DNA of 64,000 nucleotides from Eudorina sp. 2006-703-Eu-15 (lineage: Eukaryota; Chlorophyta; Chlorophyceae; Chlamydomonadales; Volvocaceae): contig BDSI01000009.1 in the NCBI GenBank assembly GCA_003117195.1, positions 1,716,594-1,780,593 on the forward strand, given 5' to 3'. Every line of letters starts with the position of its first letter. Position 1 is the first letter of the stretch. Shown piece after piece: positions 12,859 through 25,300 of this stretch. The notes beneath the pieces were generated by a model. It saw only the letters and a list, made by a program, of their open reading frames with translations, was not told the origin of the DNA and did not search any database. The position numbers were made by a program, and so were the translations under genes.

Positions 12859-15800
12859 GTCCAGGCCTCTGCTTCAATCTGAATCCGAATACCTATTGCA
12901 GGGCACGATTTGCGTGACGGACACACCAGGATCGACTGACGACTGTAGCAAAGAGGTAATCAATCCCGATGATATTAATTATATCGATAGTCATAAAATG
13001 ATATTATGCAAGGCTAACGCCGCGCATTGACGCTGGCTTCGGCTGAAGAAACGACAAGACGACTTGCCGGATCTCCGAGTTTTTTTACAAAGCTTAAATT
13101 CTATTTAAAAATACTGGGAGCTAAACAGCTAATGTCCGAAATAGTGTGCATGGCCAAGTGAATTCAAGTGCTTGTCGTACCGCTCCGAACGGAAATGGAT
13201 GACAGGATGAGGGTGCACGGTACATATAAGCTACTGGTAAAAGTACTAAATTCATCAAAGAGCCTTCATGTCGAGCAGATGACGGCCAGTAGCTATGACC
13301 CACGGGGCAGCCGGTGGGTAACGCCGGGAACTACTGTACCTGGTCAGTCATCCCATCAAAGATGAAAAGCCATGTCATCGTTTTGAAAGACAGGAGACGC
13401 AGAGACGCAGTTTTAGCCAATACTGGTTCGTGACTCTGTACGTTCGCGTTGTGCCTTTCCCTGATCGTTGGCGGTCGTTGGTGACGAAAGGGGCTCTTCC
13501 TCCTAGGTTTCCGGGGGTCGCCCTAATGTGGACAGCCCAAACCGGCTCCCCGGCGCCGTCTCCAGCGCTCAAACGCGCACGAAGTCTTGACATGTCACGC
13601 AGTGGGCGTGCAGTCGTGGCCTTGTTACATTGGCGGTTTATCAGTTCCTCACAGCAACGTCAAGTGTTCATTACGGCCGCAATCTTGCAATGCGGCTACA
13701 CAGTTATCCCAGTTTTCTGTGTCCATTATTATGTGTTGCATGGCCCACTCCGCAGCATGTCTTGCCTGCCTGCATGGAACACGTTTACCCCCTTCATAAG
13801 CCGCACAGCTCGATCAGTTACTGCACAGGAAGTGGAGCAAGCCCGCGGTCGTAGTCTGGCGAAGGTGCTGATGCCGTGGCACCGCTGCCATCCCCACTCT
13901 CATACACCGTCGTCCAGCCCTTCCGAATGCTGTCGCGCAGCCCTGCCGCACGGGTTGTGCATGTACCGAACACCAGTGCACGTTTCTCATACCCCGCGCC
14001 GCCGAGGGTCAACCAGCGACCTGCCGCCGCGCGGGTGGCCCAATACCACAAATTGTACGTCGCTGCTGCTGCCCGCCAAAAGCCTCATCACTGTGTCGTA
14101 CCACGGTGTCGGTAAAGTGGCGTGTCGTACATCGTGGAGCACCAAGCGTCGCGACGCGCCTGCTCGCGGCCGTGAACGACGGTCCGCGGGTTGGATGGGG
14201 GCCGGATCGTGGAAACGCGGGCCGGGCCAGGCCGGGCCGTCACGCACGTGGGTTGCATTCTAGGGGCCGGTGCGCTGGGCTCCCGGCGGCACCGCAGTAC
14301 TCCGCTTCCCCCTCCGCCCCCCCAGCCCACGAAGGTAACAAACACCCCTGTTTGCAATTCACCGACAGACAGCGTTGCGGCGACAAGGGCCAGGGCCAGG
14401 GCGAGAGGCAGAGGCACCGCAGTTCAGAGGCCGAGTGGACAACACCCCACTCGCGCTCGACCACCGCCCGAGAGGAAGGAGGGCGCGACGCGCGGTGCGG
14501 CTGGAACCCACCGCCCTTCCCTTCCACCCCCGCCGCCGCCGCGCTACTCGCCAAACCCCGCACTCCGACCCTCAGCACAACAGTCCACGACGCCTTCCGG
14601 TCCCGCCGTCCTTACCATGCACCACCAGCACCCCCGCTGTCCAGCCCTTCCCGGGCGTCCCATCGCCTTGAGATTGTTGGGGAGCACCCAGCCCTTCCGT
14701 TCAGTGCTGACCGGCAGGCGGGACAACGTCCGCAGCAGCGCGTCGTGCCCGCGACAAAAGTACCTTCATCGCCACCGCGCCGCGCCGCAAGCACCTCCTC
14801 GGCATCGCACCCCGTTGCGTTGCGTTGCGTTGTGTTGCGTTGTGTTGTGTTGTGTTGTGTTGTGTTGTGTTGTGTTGCGTTGCGTTGCGTTGCGCTGCGT
14901 TGCGTTGCGTTGCGTTGCGTTGCGTTGCGTTGCGCTGCGCTGCAGGGCCGCAACGTGCGCTTCGTGCACCTGCCCCCTTCCGTCTTCCGGAGCCCTCGCC
15001 TCCTACACCTGCCACTGCTCAAGAGTCAAGACTGGCCCCCTTCGCATGCAACCACCACATACTACCGTGACCGCGGCCGGGGTCCCGCGCGCAATCCAAC
15101 ACACTAGGTCGCATTCCCGTTAGGAGGTGTCCGGACTTAAACCGCTCTGATTTAAACATTTAATCGACTCGGTCTGTCTCCGACCGATCTCAACTGGAAC
15201 GGCCCCCTCGGCCGACCGCGGGTCCGGCACTGACTGACACGACGACGGCCGCGTGTTTGAGGATGGTCTAAGAATGGTGATGCCACCGTTCGTTTCACAT
15301 GCACCACCGAGACCCTCACCAACGGGACAGAGCGGCGCGGTCGCAATCAACGTTGTTCACCGTGCCGACACTGCTTTGTCGGCTCGTCACGCGTACGCCG
15401 CCACCACCACCGCGACCGCCCCACATTCAAGTCGTCCGTCGACAAAAAGAAAGGCCAGCACCGCTTGAGGGCTTGACTCCTCTACGTCCGAAGTTCACCA
15501 TCAGTGCCAACCGCCAAGTGCCGTGGTTGTACCGCTATGACGTTCCCAAATCGCACGGACGTCCCGGCACGCCGCTAATACCGATCTGCAGCGGGGGAGA
15601 CCCGACCCGACGCGACCCGATCCGGCGGGGGCTAAGGAACAGATCAGAACTTTTTATAACTGGCGGACGGCAAGGTGAGACAACCCCAACTACGCATCGC
15701 CCACCCCTACCTTCACCTGTCTCGTACAATGTGCCGTGCAGTTCTGTAAACTCATGGATTCATTCTCATCCCGCCCCTACTGCGCCATTCGCGATAGTTC

Positions 15801-18800
15801 CGTGATGGAACGGACGCAAGCGAATGGCGCGGATTGAATGTTCGGCCCCTGCTGTCGACGGCCGATCGTTCGCGGAATCTTAGTTTCCAACCCGCACATC
15901 AATGGTCAACGGTTCGCCAACCAACTACCGCAACCAACAACTGTACCGCAAGCCATGTCCGATCCCCTGACGGCGACGCACATACCGTATGCGCAAACGC
16001 GGTCCGCGCTCCGGCCCTCGCCGGTCCCAGTTCCATTCCCATGCAATCCTCCAAACGCGGCCGCGTTAACCTCCCCCCTCCCATTGTACGTAGGTCCGGA
16101 CCTAACCAACCCCACCAACGACAATAAAACCACCCAAGGACGCCAGTGCCCAATGCGGCCTAAAACCTCCGCCCGGCCGATATTAACAACGCCCCAACCG
16201 TCAACCTTTAGGCAGATCTTGCTCAACATTTATCGTACCATGTACTGTTAGGTACGGCAGATACATATGGCCACGCGCCACGCGCGTCTGCGCCTTCAGG
16301 TTCCTGCCGCAAAGTGTCGCAATAAGGCGGCGAATTCTCCTCTCACCTGGATCAGCCCCACAAACGCGGACGAAGCACTCGCGGCCCACCTGCCATGATG
16401 CGCAAACGCCCGGAGCCATCCGCCAAATTCGTATGGGAAATCAGTAGGCGGAGGCGGGTGGGTGCGCAATCCGTCGCCCAGCTCGCCCCACTGTAGCTGC
16501 GCCCGTGTCGGCGCCGACGAGACCCTGTTGGTGGCCCGAATACTCAATCCCTCGGCGCCCGCCTTCTCTCATGCTCGTAGCCCCCGCCCCACGCGCGCGC
16601 ACGCTCCGGAACCCAGCCATCCCCACCACAAATAACTCCTCCACCATCCATACTGCCAGTGCCTCAACCACAGCCCCCACACTCCCGGATACTCCGGCCT
16701 TTTCTATACGAGAACCGACGGACCGGCGAGCCGTAGGGGGTAAAACCCCATCCCCCACAAACTTCATGCCTTGCCTTCGGGCCTCAGGGATACTTCCGGC
16801 CGGACTGCACAGCCCTCCCGGGCGGCCACAGGCCGGGCTCAGGAAAACACGCGGGCTGGGCGCGAACGTCCTCCGGCCCGGCGGGCCGGGTGGGCGGAGC
16901 CCAAGGAGTTCAGTTGGGGGCGGGGGACGCATCTCGTGGGCATTACGGTGAACATCCACACACACCCACACACGCGCTTGTGTCACCACATCCACACCCG
17001 GCCGCCACGCCCTGGCCCGCGACACAGATGCTCCCACCCATAAAAATGACAGCAGCCCGTCTGAACATGCACGAAGCGCCAGGCCCCGGGCCGCAGGCTC
17101 CGGCGGCTGTCTGTGGCATCACGGGTAGCTGTGCATAAATGATTACCACCAAATAACACGAATAGGAACAAGTCAAACACCCTGGGGTAAAGCCGCGCGA
17201 GTAGAGGCCAGGGCCACGCGTGGGCGCCGGGAAACGCGCGAGGCGAGGCAGGGCGTGCGCCCCACGTGGACAGCCCCCGGGCGCGGCTTGATGGAAAAGC
17301 TGGTTGAGTTGTACTCACAGTCTCAATCGTTGGCATGTCAACACCGACGCGGAGGCAACCCGGCAATCATCGCAAATGTGCACAGCAACTGCGCCCTCCA
17401 CGACATGTTTGCGTATGTGTGCGCAATCCTGAGCACCACAATCATATGTTCATGTCCGGCCGCCAGCGCCAGCCTTCCGACCGCTCGAGACTGGGCCGCC
17501 CGAACCCGCCAGCAAGGAGGGGGATGGCTGCTTGGCCGACAGGTCGGCCCCGTGGGGAAACGGCGGGCAGCCCCGCCACACGACATCTTGAGGAACCGAC
17601 GGACAACCTCCCCTCTTGCATTCAAATCCCACACCACACCAGGACCCGTACCCCGACTTTGTGCTTTCTTGACGCGGTCCCTCACAAACACACCCACACA
17701 CAGAAGGCAGCAAGTCGGCATCGTCAGCGAGCCCGCCTCATTCCTGTCAAAATTAAACAAAAGCAAGCCTGGCAAACTAAAAGACGCGCGCAACAGCAAT
17801 TCTCTCCAACGCTGCGACTGGTTACCATCCACGCATTGTCAGTAGTTTCTCGGGGCATCGCCTTAAGCGACGCGGCGCTCGACGACCCATCCGATAGCCG
17901 CGGACGAGGTAGCCACAGACCGATGGACGACTCTTAAACAGAAGACATTAGGACAGCCCCCGGTCATGCTGACGCGCTAGTAGTGTTTAGGGAAGAGACC
18001 CGCCGCGCTAGTACTGTCTTTGTGTGAGGGTGTACGGATGCACGTGTTCCGCGGCACCTCCCCCTCGGGCTCGGCAAGGCACTGCGGCCACATCCTTCCG
18101 CCGTACGCGATGCGGCTTTGCGGCCTGACCCATCCACCCCGTCGGCTGCGCGCACAGGCACCCCCTCCTCGGGGCTCGCCCCAAGACCAGGCAAACACAC
18201 ATACCCACAGCCGTTCGGGCGGGTTACTCGCTACCAACACACCATGCACATGGGCACGCATACATACACACACGCCATCTCCAATCTCTTGTGACGGCAC
18301 CACAAGGTTCTCGCAGGACCAGGGGGCTGGGAGCAGGGACCGCCTCGTACCTCCACCTCGTCTCCGCTGCCGCCCATGCCCCCGAGGGTGCATTCGACAT
18401 CCACCCATCTGCCACAAAACCTGCTCACGCCATGTCCCATATGCTATGCTTTCCCTCCCGACCCCTTCCTTCCGTCGCCGCCTTCGGCTCTGCGGGACCA
18501 GGACTGCCGCCATGTCGGGTCGGGTCGGGCGGCGCTGTTGGTCCCACGTCCGCGTCCCTTTTGTCTCCCACCTCTCTCGCGCCCTCTGCCTAAGCCTCCT
18601 TCCCGCCTCCTCCTTACGTTTTTCTCTTTGTTCCTCCTCCTTGTCGCCTCCTTTTTTTCCTGCGCCTCGACTCCACCACCGAAATCCTTATTACCATCAC
18701 CAGCGGCGGCAAGCACCAGCAAAGTGCCTGCTCTCGTAATCCTCTCCAGCTCTCGGTGTCCATCGGTCTACAACATCGTCCCTGCCCCCTTCCCAGTACA

Positions 18801-19331
18801 CTCACAACAGCACCTCCGCGTTGCGCCCCTTCCCCTCCCCCCCGTGTTGTTTTCAATTTCAAACCCTCCGCTATCTTTCCCTAATGAAACGAGCACTGCA
18901 AGGCGCCGCAGCCGCCCGGGACGGCAGCCCCTCGGTCGCCCCCCAATCCCCGCGGACGTCGCAGCGCCGGCCGGCGACGTCTGTCCGTGAGCCATCCGGC
19001 CGTACGCTCGGCGCCTGCCTTCGGCGCAAGCCTCTCATGGTGCGCTTGCTACCCTGGAAGCTGACGCCAGCTGCGCGGGTCATGTCTGTTCATCGGGTCG
19101 AGGCAGCTTCCTGACGCCCAGTCCGTCCAACCGGAGGGCCTGCCTGCTGCCGCCGCCGTAGCCGGCCCCGCCGGACGGCAAGCATTGAGAAACTGTACAT
19201 CGCCTCCACACACCATGGCCCAGCGGCATCGCCGCCGAGTGAATGTCAGCTGTCCTGTAGGACCTCGAAGGGGGTCGGGCACCAATCCCTCTTGCGTTGG
19301 CGTTGCTGAGGCACTCCTCCCGCCCCGCTGG
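12859..19331. other. Intergenic region between PAM and the kinase; no supported gene
   Basis: This holds the PAM promoter side (12859 onward) and the 3' side of the kinase gene. An AT-rich island at about 12940-13160 stands out from the GC-rich surroundings. Frames such as 13430-14263 and 14106-15123 (plus) match nothing I know, and both strands are open at once. A pentamer repeat lies at 14814-14943. A minus-strand TATAAAAAG occurs near 15650 with no gene attached. Confidence 0.45.
14814..14943. repeat. Pentanucleotide repeat TTGCG/TTGTG
   Basis: About 26 units of TTGCG and TTGTG, with TTGTG clustered in the middle. Because the unit is five bases it stays open in several frames and gives false peptides rich in Arg-Asn-Ala-Thr or Leu-Arg-Cys-Val. 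Confidence 0.95.
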
Positions 19332-22300
19332 TTATGACCCCTCCACGGCCGCCGCCGCCGGGTTCGCTGCCGGGTCGGGGCCTCCCGGCCCGGTCACCTT
19401 GCCCAGGGGCGACGCCGGCGGCGACGCCGGCACACGCCCCAACGGCGACTGCACCTGCGGCAGGCCGACCTGCACCATCCCGCCGTTGAGCGACCCACGG
19501 GGCCGCGGCACAACGCCGTGCGCGGGCTTCTCCGCCCCCATCGCCACGGCCGCGGGTGACGCGTGCTGCAAGGGCTGCTGCGATTGCTGCTGGGCCCCCG
19601 CCGCCGCGGACGAGCCGGCGGGCGGGCCGGCTCCGCCGGCCGAAGGCGCAGGCGACGCCGGCGCCCCCGCCGACGCCTTCGGCTTGAGCGGCGGGATGGC
19701 TGGGAGCTGTGTGTTCATGATCTGCAGCATGTTTTCGATGGCGGACACGATCTCGGAGGCGCTGGGCCGCTCGTTGGGGTCCTGGCTCCAGCACTGACGG
19801 GCGAGGGCACTGCGGAGGGGGAGGAGGAGGGGGAGGAGGAGAAGCGGAGGCGGATGGTGCAGAGGAAGAGGATTGGCGAGGGAAATGCAACCCGGATCAG
19901 TGCAAACCCAGATCAGCGCAAACCCAGATCGGCGCCAGGTAGTGGAGGTGGAGGAGGACAGGGACGCGACCGTGGACGCGTATCTGGGGGCCAGCAGACG
20001 GCTTTCAAGACACACCCTCGTCAACCGCCCCGTGGACATGATGTGCAAGGAGCCCAACACGCAGACGCAACCCCGGGGTCACCTCAGGGGTTGTCCGGCC
20101 CCTGGCGCGCGGGGGATACATGCAGACCAACTGACTGGCGAGGCGGGGCAACCCACCAGGGAGATGTTGGCAGAGGCATATGGCATGCCGCAAGTGGGCT
20201 TCCTGCCGTGTCCGCCCCTCGCCCCTCACAGCATGATTAAGTCTCTGCCGAGTTCCGATGTCCCGCACCCCGCACCCCGCAACCCGCACCCCTCGCGCGG
20301 CTTCCGTGAGGTCTGGCCTACCCGTACGATCGCGGGGTGTCCGGCGGGAAGGTGGGTCGGAGCCCCTTGAGCGTCACGCGCTGCGCGATCTGGTCCTCCG
20401 GTACGTCAGAGTACGGCCGGGCGCACGTGTAGAGCTCCCACATGAGGATGCCGAAGGAGAAGGTGCTGCCCAAGGAAAGGGTTCAGGGGGCGATCGATTT
20501 TACCAAATGAGTGATGAGGAAGGGGTGTGGGTGAGGATGAGCAAACGCAAGCCCCCGAGTGGAGAGAGTTTTTGACATGGGGAAATGTAGGACATTGGTA
20601 GAAGGGGGAAAGGAAAACGGTGGCAGAGGGGCCCGAGGCCCCGACAAAAAGCTGCCTAGGTTGACGATCACCGTAACCGAGCATGGTTCCTTATTCAGTC
20701 GGTTCGCGCACAACGCACAACCAAGCACATGCTGGCGCGCCCGATGCGCGCTCGGGAGGCAGCCAAACCAGACGGCAACGACCGCAAGGGCAGAGCCGCG
20801 CCGCCATCAAACGTCGACAACCACCAACTGTCACCCGCTTAGTACCGACCGCGGATGGCCGTTACTCACTCGACGGAGAAGTCCAGGGGCTGCCCCTTAA
20901 TGAACGTCTCCTGCGGGCAGGCAGGCAGGCAGGCAGGCAGGCGGGCGGGTGCTTAAATGGGTTTTCACAGCAGGGGGTTCCTTGAGGGCGAGAGCAGGGC
21001 GTTTGAAATGGCCGGCGAGCGACGTGTGGTGTCGGCGTGGATGAGGGTGTGGGGCTGCCGAACAGCGAGATGCGGTGTGGGTGCAAGGTAACTGAGCCGC
21101 GAGATGAGGTGAGTCCAGCGCGACAGGTGACGTGATGAAGATGTTGGTGTGGGGCTGGATAAGAGACGGCCCCACACCCTTTCCACGAAAGACGAAACAC
21201 ACCTCAATAGGAATCCGGATCCCTTCCCCTCAATCGGTGTCCCTTCATCCCAAGCCACAGCAGCACTCCCCCAGCAGCAGATCTGGCCTTTCTTCCGTGG
21301 ACCTCCCGGCCCCCCTTTAAGCAGCGACCTCCCGGCCCCCCCTTCAGCAGCAGCACCCACCGGCGCCATGTGGGTGACGGTGCCGCAGGCCTCCTCGGGC
21401 AGGATCGTCGGCCGGCCGCCCGGTACGGCCGCCTTGAGCACCGAGACGTACCCGAAGTCCGCCAGCTGCGAGAGGGCGGCACACGTGCGCACGAGGGCCG
21501 GGCGGGAGGGGGCAGTCAGGACATTGGTAGACATTTTGAAGCTGCGCTGCTGAGGAGGGACGGGGGCACTCACGATGGCCGGCGTTGGCGTGCTGCTGGA
21601 CGAAAGCGCGCGTGGCGGTTCCCCTGCACAGCAGCAGCCAGCCAGCCAGCCAGCCAGCCACAACCCCTACAGAACCACCCACCCACCCACCCACCCACCC
21701 ACCCACCCACCCACCCACCCATCCACCCACCCACCCACCCACCCACCCACCCAGCAGCGCAGTTTCAAATTGTCTACCGGTTTCCTATACCGACCCGGCT
21801 CCTATCCTCCTCTCCGCCCATACGCGCCCCGCAGGTGCTCAACACACTCATCAAGCCACTAATTCGCCGGGGCACCCACGCCCCCTGCCCCCAAAACGCC
21901 AGCCACACACCTATCATCGCTACCCCGCGCCCCGACCCCGCGGCCCTCCCCCTGCAGCCGTCACCCCTCCCACACGTGCCTTGCACGTGAAGCCGCGGCT
22001 GTCCCTCCGCGAGCTCTTCAGCAGCACGTTGGCGGGTTTCAGGTCTGCGGGCAAGGGGGTCCCGAGGGAGGGAGGGGGGAATGAGCGGGTGACGATCAGG
22101 ATGGCGCCGCATACGGCCCAAACCCAGCGCGGACTTCGGGAAGGCACATCTGCAACGTGGAACCATTCAAAACTGCCTCGGTTACCGTAGTATCCGGGCC
22201 CCATACCGCACACACTATCACGGCACCTCAGATGTTCTCAGCGGGACTCTAGGGGGAGCCGTGAGGGACCGTCTGCGCCGGATGACCACATCCAGCACAC

Positions 22301-25300
22301 GGGCGCCACCCCCTTGCGCCGCCCCGCGCCGCAGCCGCCCCCCCCCGCCCCCAAGGCCGCACCCTCCATCCCCCCCCGAGGCCACACCCGCCGATGACGT
22401 CCAGCACTTCGCTGTCCCCCCGCGCCCCGCATCCCGCAAATCCCGGATCTCGCTTTCTTTAGCGGTTAAAAAAGAACACGGCCCGGGGGCATCTAGGGTA
22501 TCCTGGGCGCAGGGGCATGATCGCGTCCCCTAACCCCAGAACCCCGCCAGCGCGGGGCTCGCTGGCCTCTCCGCTCCCCTCCCCTCCAACCCCCGGACCG
22601 CCTCTCGGCCCCGCCCCACCGCAGTGCGCCAGGTTGCGCGCGTGGAGGTGCCGCAGCGCCAGCGCCACTTCGAGCAGCGTGGTGCAGATGGCCTTGAGCG
22701 AGGGGCGCCTGGCGCCCAGCGGCGTCACCGTCATGAAGCGGTGCTGGTCGACGGCATGCGCCAAGGTGCCCTGCGGGAGGTCCCGGGGACGAGGGGGGGT
22801 ATAGGAAATTGGTAGACAATTTCAAACTGCGCTGCTGCCCGAGCGACGGTTCGACCGGAGAGAATTGGTACAGTACCGTAGATGGGGGGGGGGTTGGCTT
22901 GGGCGGGTCGCAAGCGTCGCGATGGCGGTGGCGGTGGTGGCGGGTGCGGCCGACTTGCGACGCAAGCGCCATATCGCCGTAACTCTGCTGCGATGTAACT
23001 CTGCTGCGATACATCCACATCCACACACACAGCCGCGGGCTGGCTTGGGAGGGTCGGCATGCCCTCAGGCATCTGCCGCATTCGAGGCAGTTTCGGATGA
23101 GGCTGCAGGGGTACGGCCGGTTGAAGCTGACGGGGCGCGGCGGCGTTTCTCCCCTGCAGTTTTGTTGCTTGCCCAACCTCTGCAGCTCAGGTCGGGCGGG
23201 ATTCCTCTCGCTATCAACACATGCATGCATACATGCATGCATGCACAATCGCCTACGGCCTACGACCCACGGCCTACGGCCCCCACCCACCCACCCATCC
23301 ACCCACCATGTCGCAGTACTCCATGCAGAGCGCGGAGCAGGGGATGCCCTCGTCCGCCCGGCTGAGCGCCGTGGCCGCGGACAGCTCCAGCAGCTGCACC
23401 CCCGAGGTGCCCTGCTTGGGCGGCTTCTGCTTTACCAGCACCATGCTGGTGTACAGGCTGTACACCTGCAGCCCAGGGGCGGCGCGGGGCGGCGCGGGGC
23501 GGGGCGGGGCGGCGCGGGGAGACGCGGGGAGACGCGGGAACCGAGAATCGTTCAGAAGAATCGTTTGCCGCGCGCTGGGGAGGGAGCGGATCTCGTCCGT
23601 TCGCTTGTCCGGCTGGTCGGCCAACTGTCAACTGTCCCCCACCTGCCCTGTCTGTGGCTCCTTCCCGGCGCCAGAACTAGCGCCTCCCTGCCCATCAACT
23701 CCTTCCTTTCCCCTATCCTCCCCGTACTTGTAGATGGCTACCTCTATACCAGCACGCCGCCGAGTCCCATCACCTTAAAGCCCCGGGGCCCCTCACCTGG
23801 ATGATGTGCGGGTGGCTCAGGCTGGCCGTCACCGCCAGCTCCAACGCGCTCCGCTGAAGCACTCGCCGGTCGCTGACCGCAGGCCACGCCTGCTTGCCGT
23901 CCGCGCCACCACCGCCACCGCCGCCGGTGCCGCCCGCCGCGCCGCCGCCTTGGCCCCCGGCGGAGTAGTTGTTGTGGTTGAGGGACAGCCCTGCGGGGGT
24001 CCACACGCAACGACCGGTAGCGGGACAGGGCACGAGTGGGGCGAGGCTCGCTTGGGCGGGAGCGGGTGCGCGGACAGAGCTCACGAGCCGCACGCGCTCG
24101 AGCTTGCTTTCATTCCACATTTCGCATTGCTTGCCTTCTTACCATGACCTGCTTTGACGGCACCAGCATTGAGGTGGTGGGGTGTAAAGGGAAAACAGCT
24201 GCGGTGGGTGGGTGGGTGGGTTGTCCAGCGGCACCAGCAGGTCTCAGCAAGGGGTCGCTGTGTGCGGCGAACCCGCATCAGGCCCCTTCCCCGCTTTCTT
24301 TGCGTGCACCTGCCGCCAGCCCTGATCCCGTTTGCTTTGTAAGCCCCCAACGGACGCGCCGGGGTCCCAGCGGGCGGACAATGAGTGCACGCAGCGGGCG
24401 AACAGCACCATGGCCGGCACGCACCATCGCCGCCGGCGCTTTCGGCCCCTTCACCCACCGTCTGGCTCATACAGTGAAAGAGGACTTTTCTCACCCGGCT
24501 ACAACTGCAGCGTTGCCGGGCTGCAACTGCAGGGCCAACACCCGAGGACGCAGATCCAAGTCTGCATATCCTACATACCCCCCAAAATGCCCAACCCGAG
24601 AGGGTCTTTTAGGTCAATTGAAAAATTTGGCCGGGAGGGCCCCTCCAGCCTCTGTGCGCCGTGTGTGCCGCTCTGTGCTCACCCGCCGCAGTGGCCAGGT
24701 CCCCAGGCACCTCGAACACCTTGACCGCCACCTCCAACGCGTGGAGCTTGCCGCGGAACACCACCCCGCCGCCGCCGTGGCCCAGCACCTCGAGGAGGTG
24801 GAGGTGCGGCAGGTCCTCGCGCCGCAGGGACTCCGCCACCCTGGGGACGCGAGGGACCGAGCCGAGGGGTGGGGTGGGGGTATAGGTAAATTAGTAGACA
24901 CAGACACATTCAAACTGCGCTGCTGCCAGAGCAACAGTCCATCTGGGGTAGGGCTCAGATTTGACATGTGCGACATTGGTGCTGTGTGACCGGCACCTAA
25001 ACCCTTGCACCAGCCGCCGGGGTTCCCACCCTCGTCCACGTCATAGCCCTCCGGCCCACCTGTCCGACGCCATGAGCTGGCCCTGGAGCGCCTGCAGCGT
25101 GTCCATGTACGACGAAACCAGCACCGACATCTGCTGCAGCGCCTCGCCGGCGGACAGCCCCTCCAGGTGCAACTCGCTGGCCGAGGCGCCGTGCATGAAG
25201 CCGCCCGGCCCGGGCAGCGCCAGCTGCGGGGAGGTGGCGGCGCCGCCGGGGCCGCCGCCCAGCCGTGACAGCAAGGTGTTGCTGTACATCTCGCCGATGG

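Noticed and set aside
13430..14263. 277-codon plus-strand frame in the PAM-kinase spacer
   Set aside because: No recognisable domain; mixed composition with equally open frames on the minus strand.
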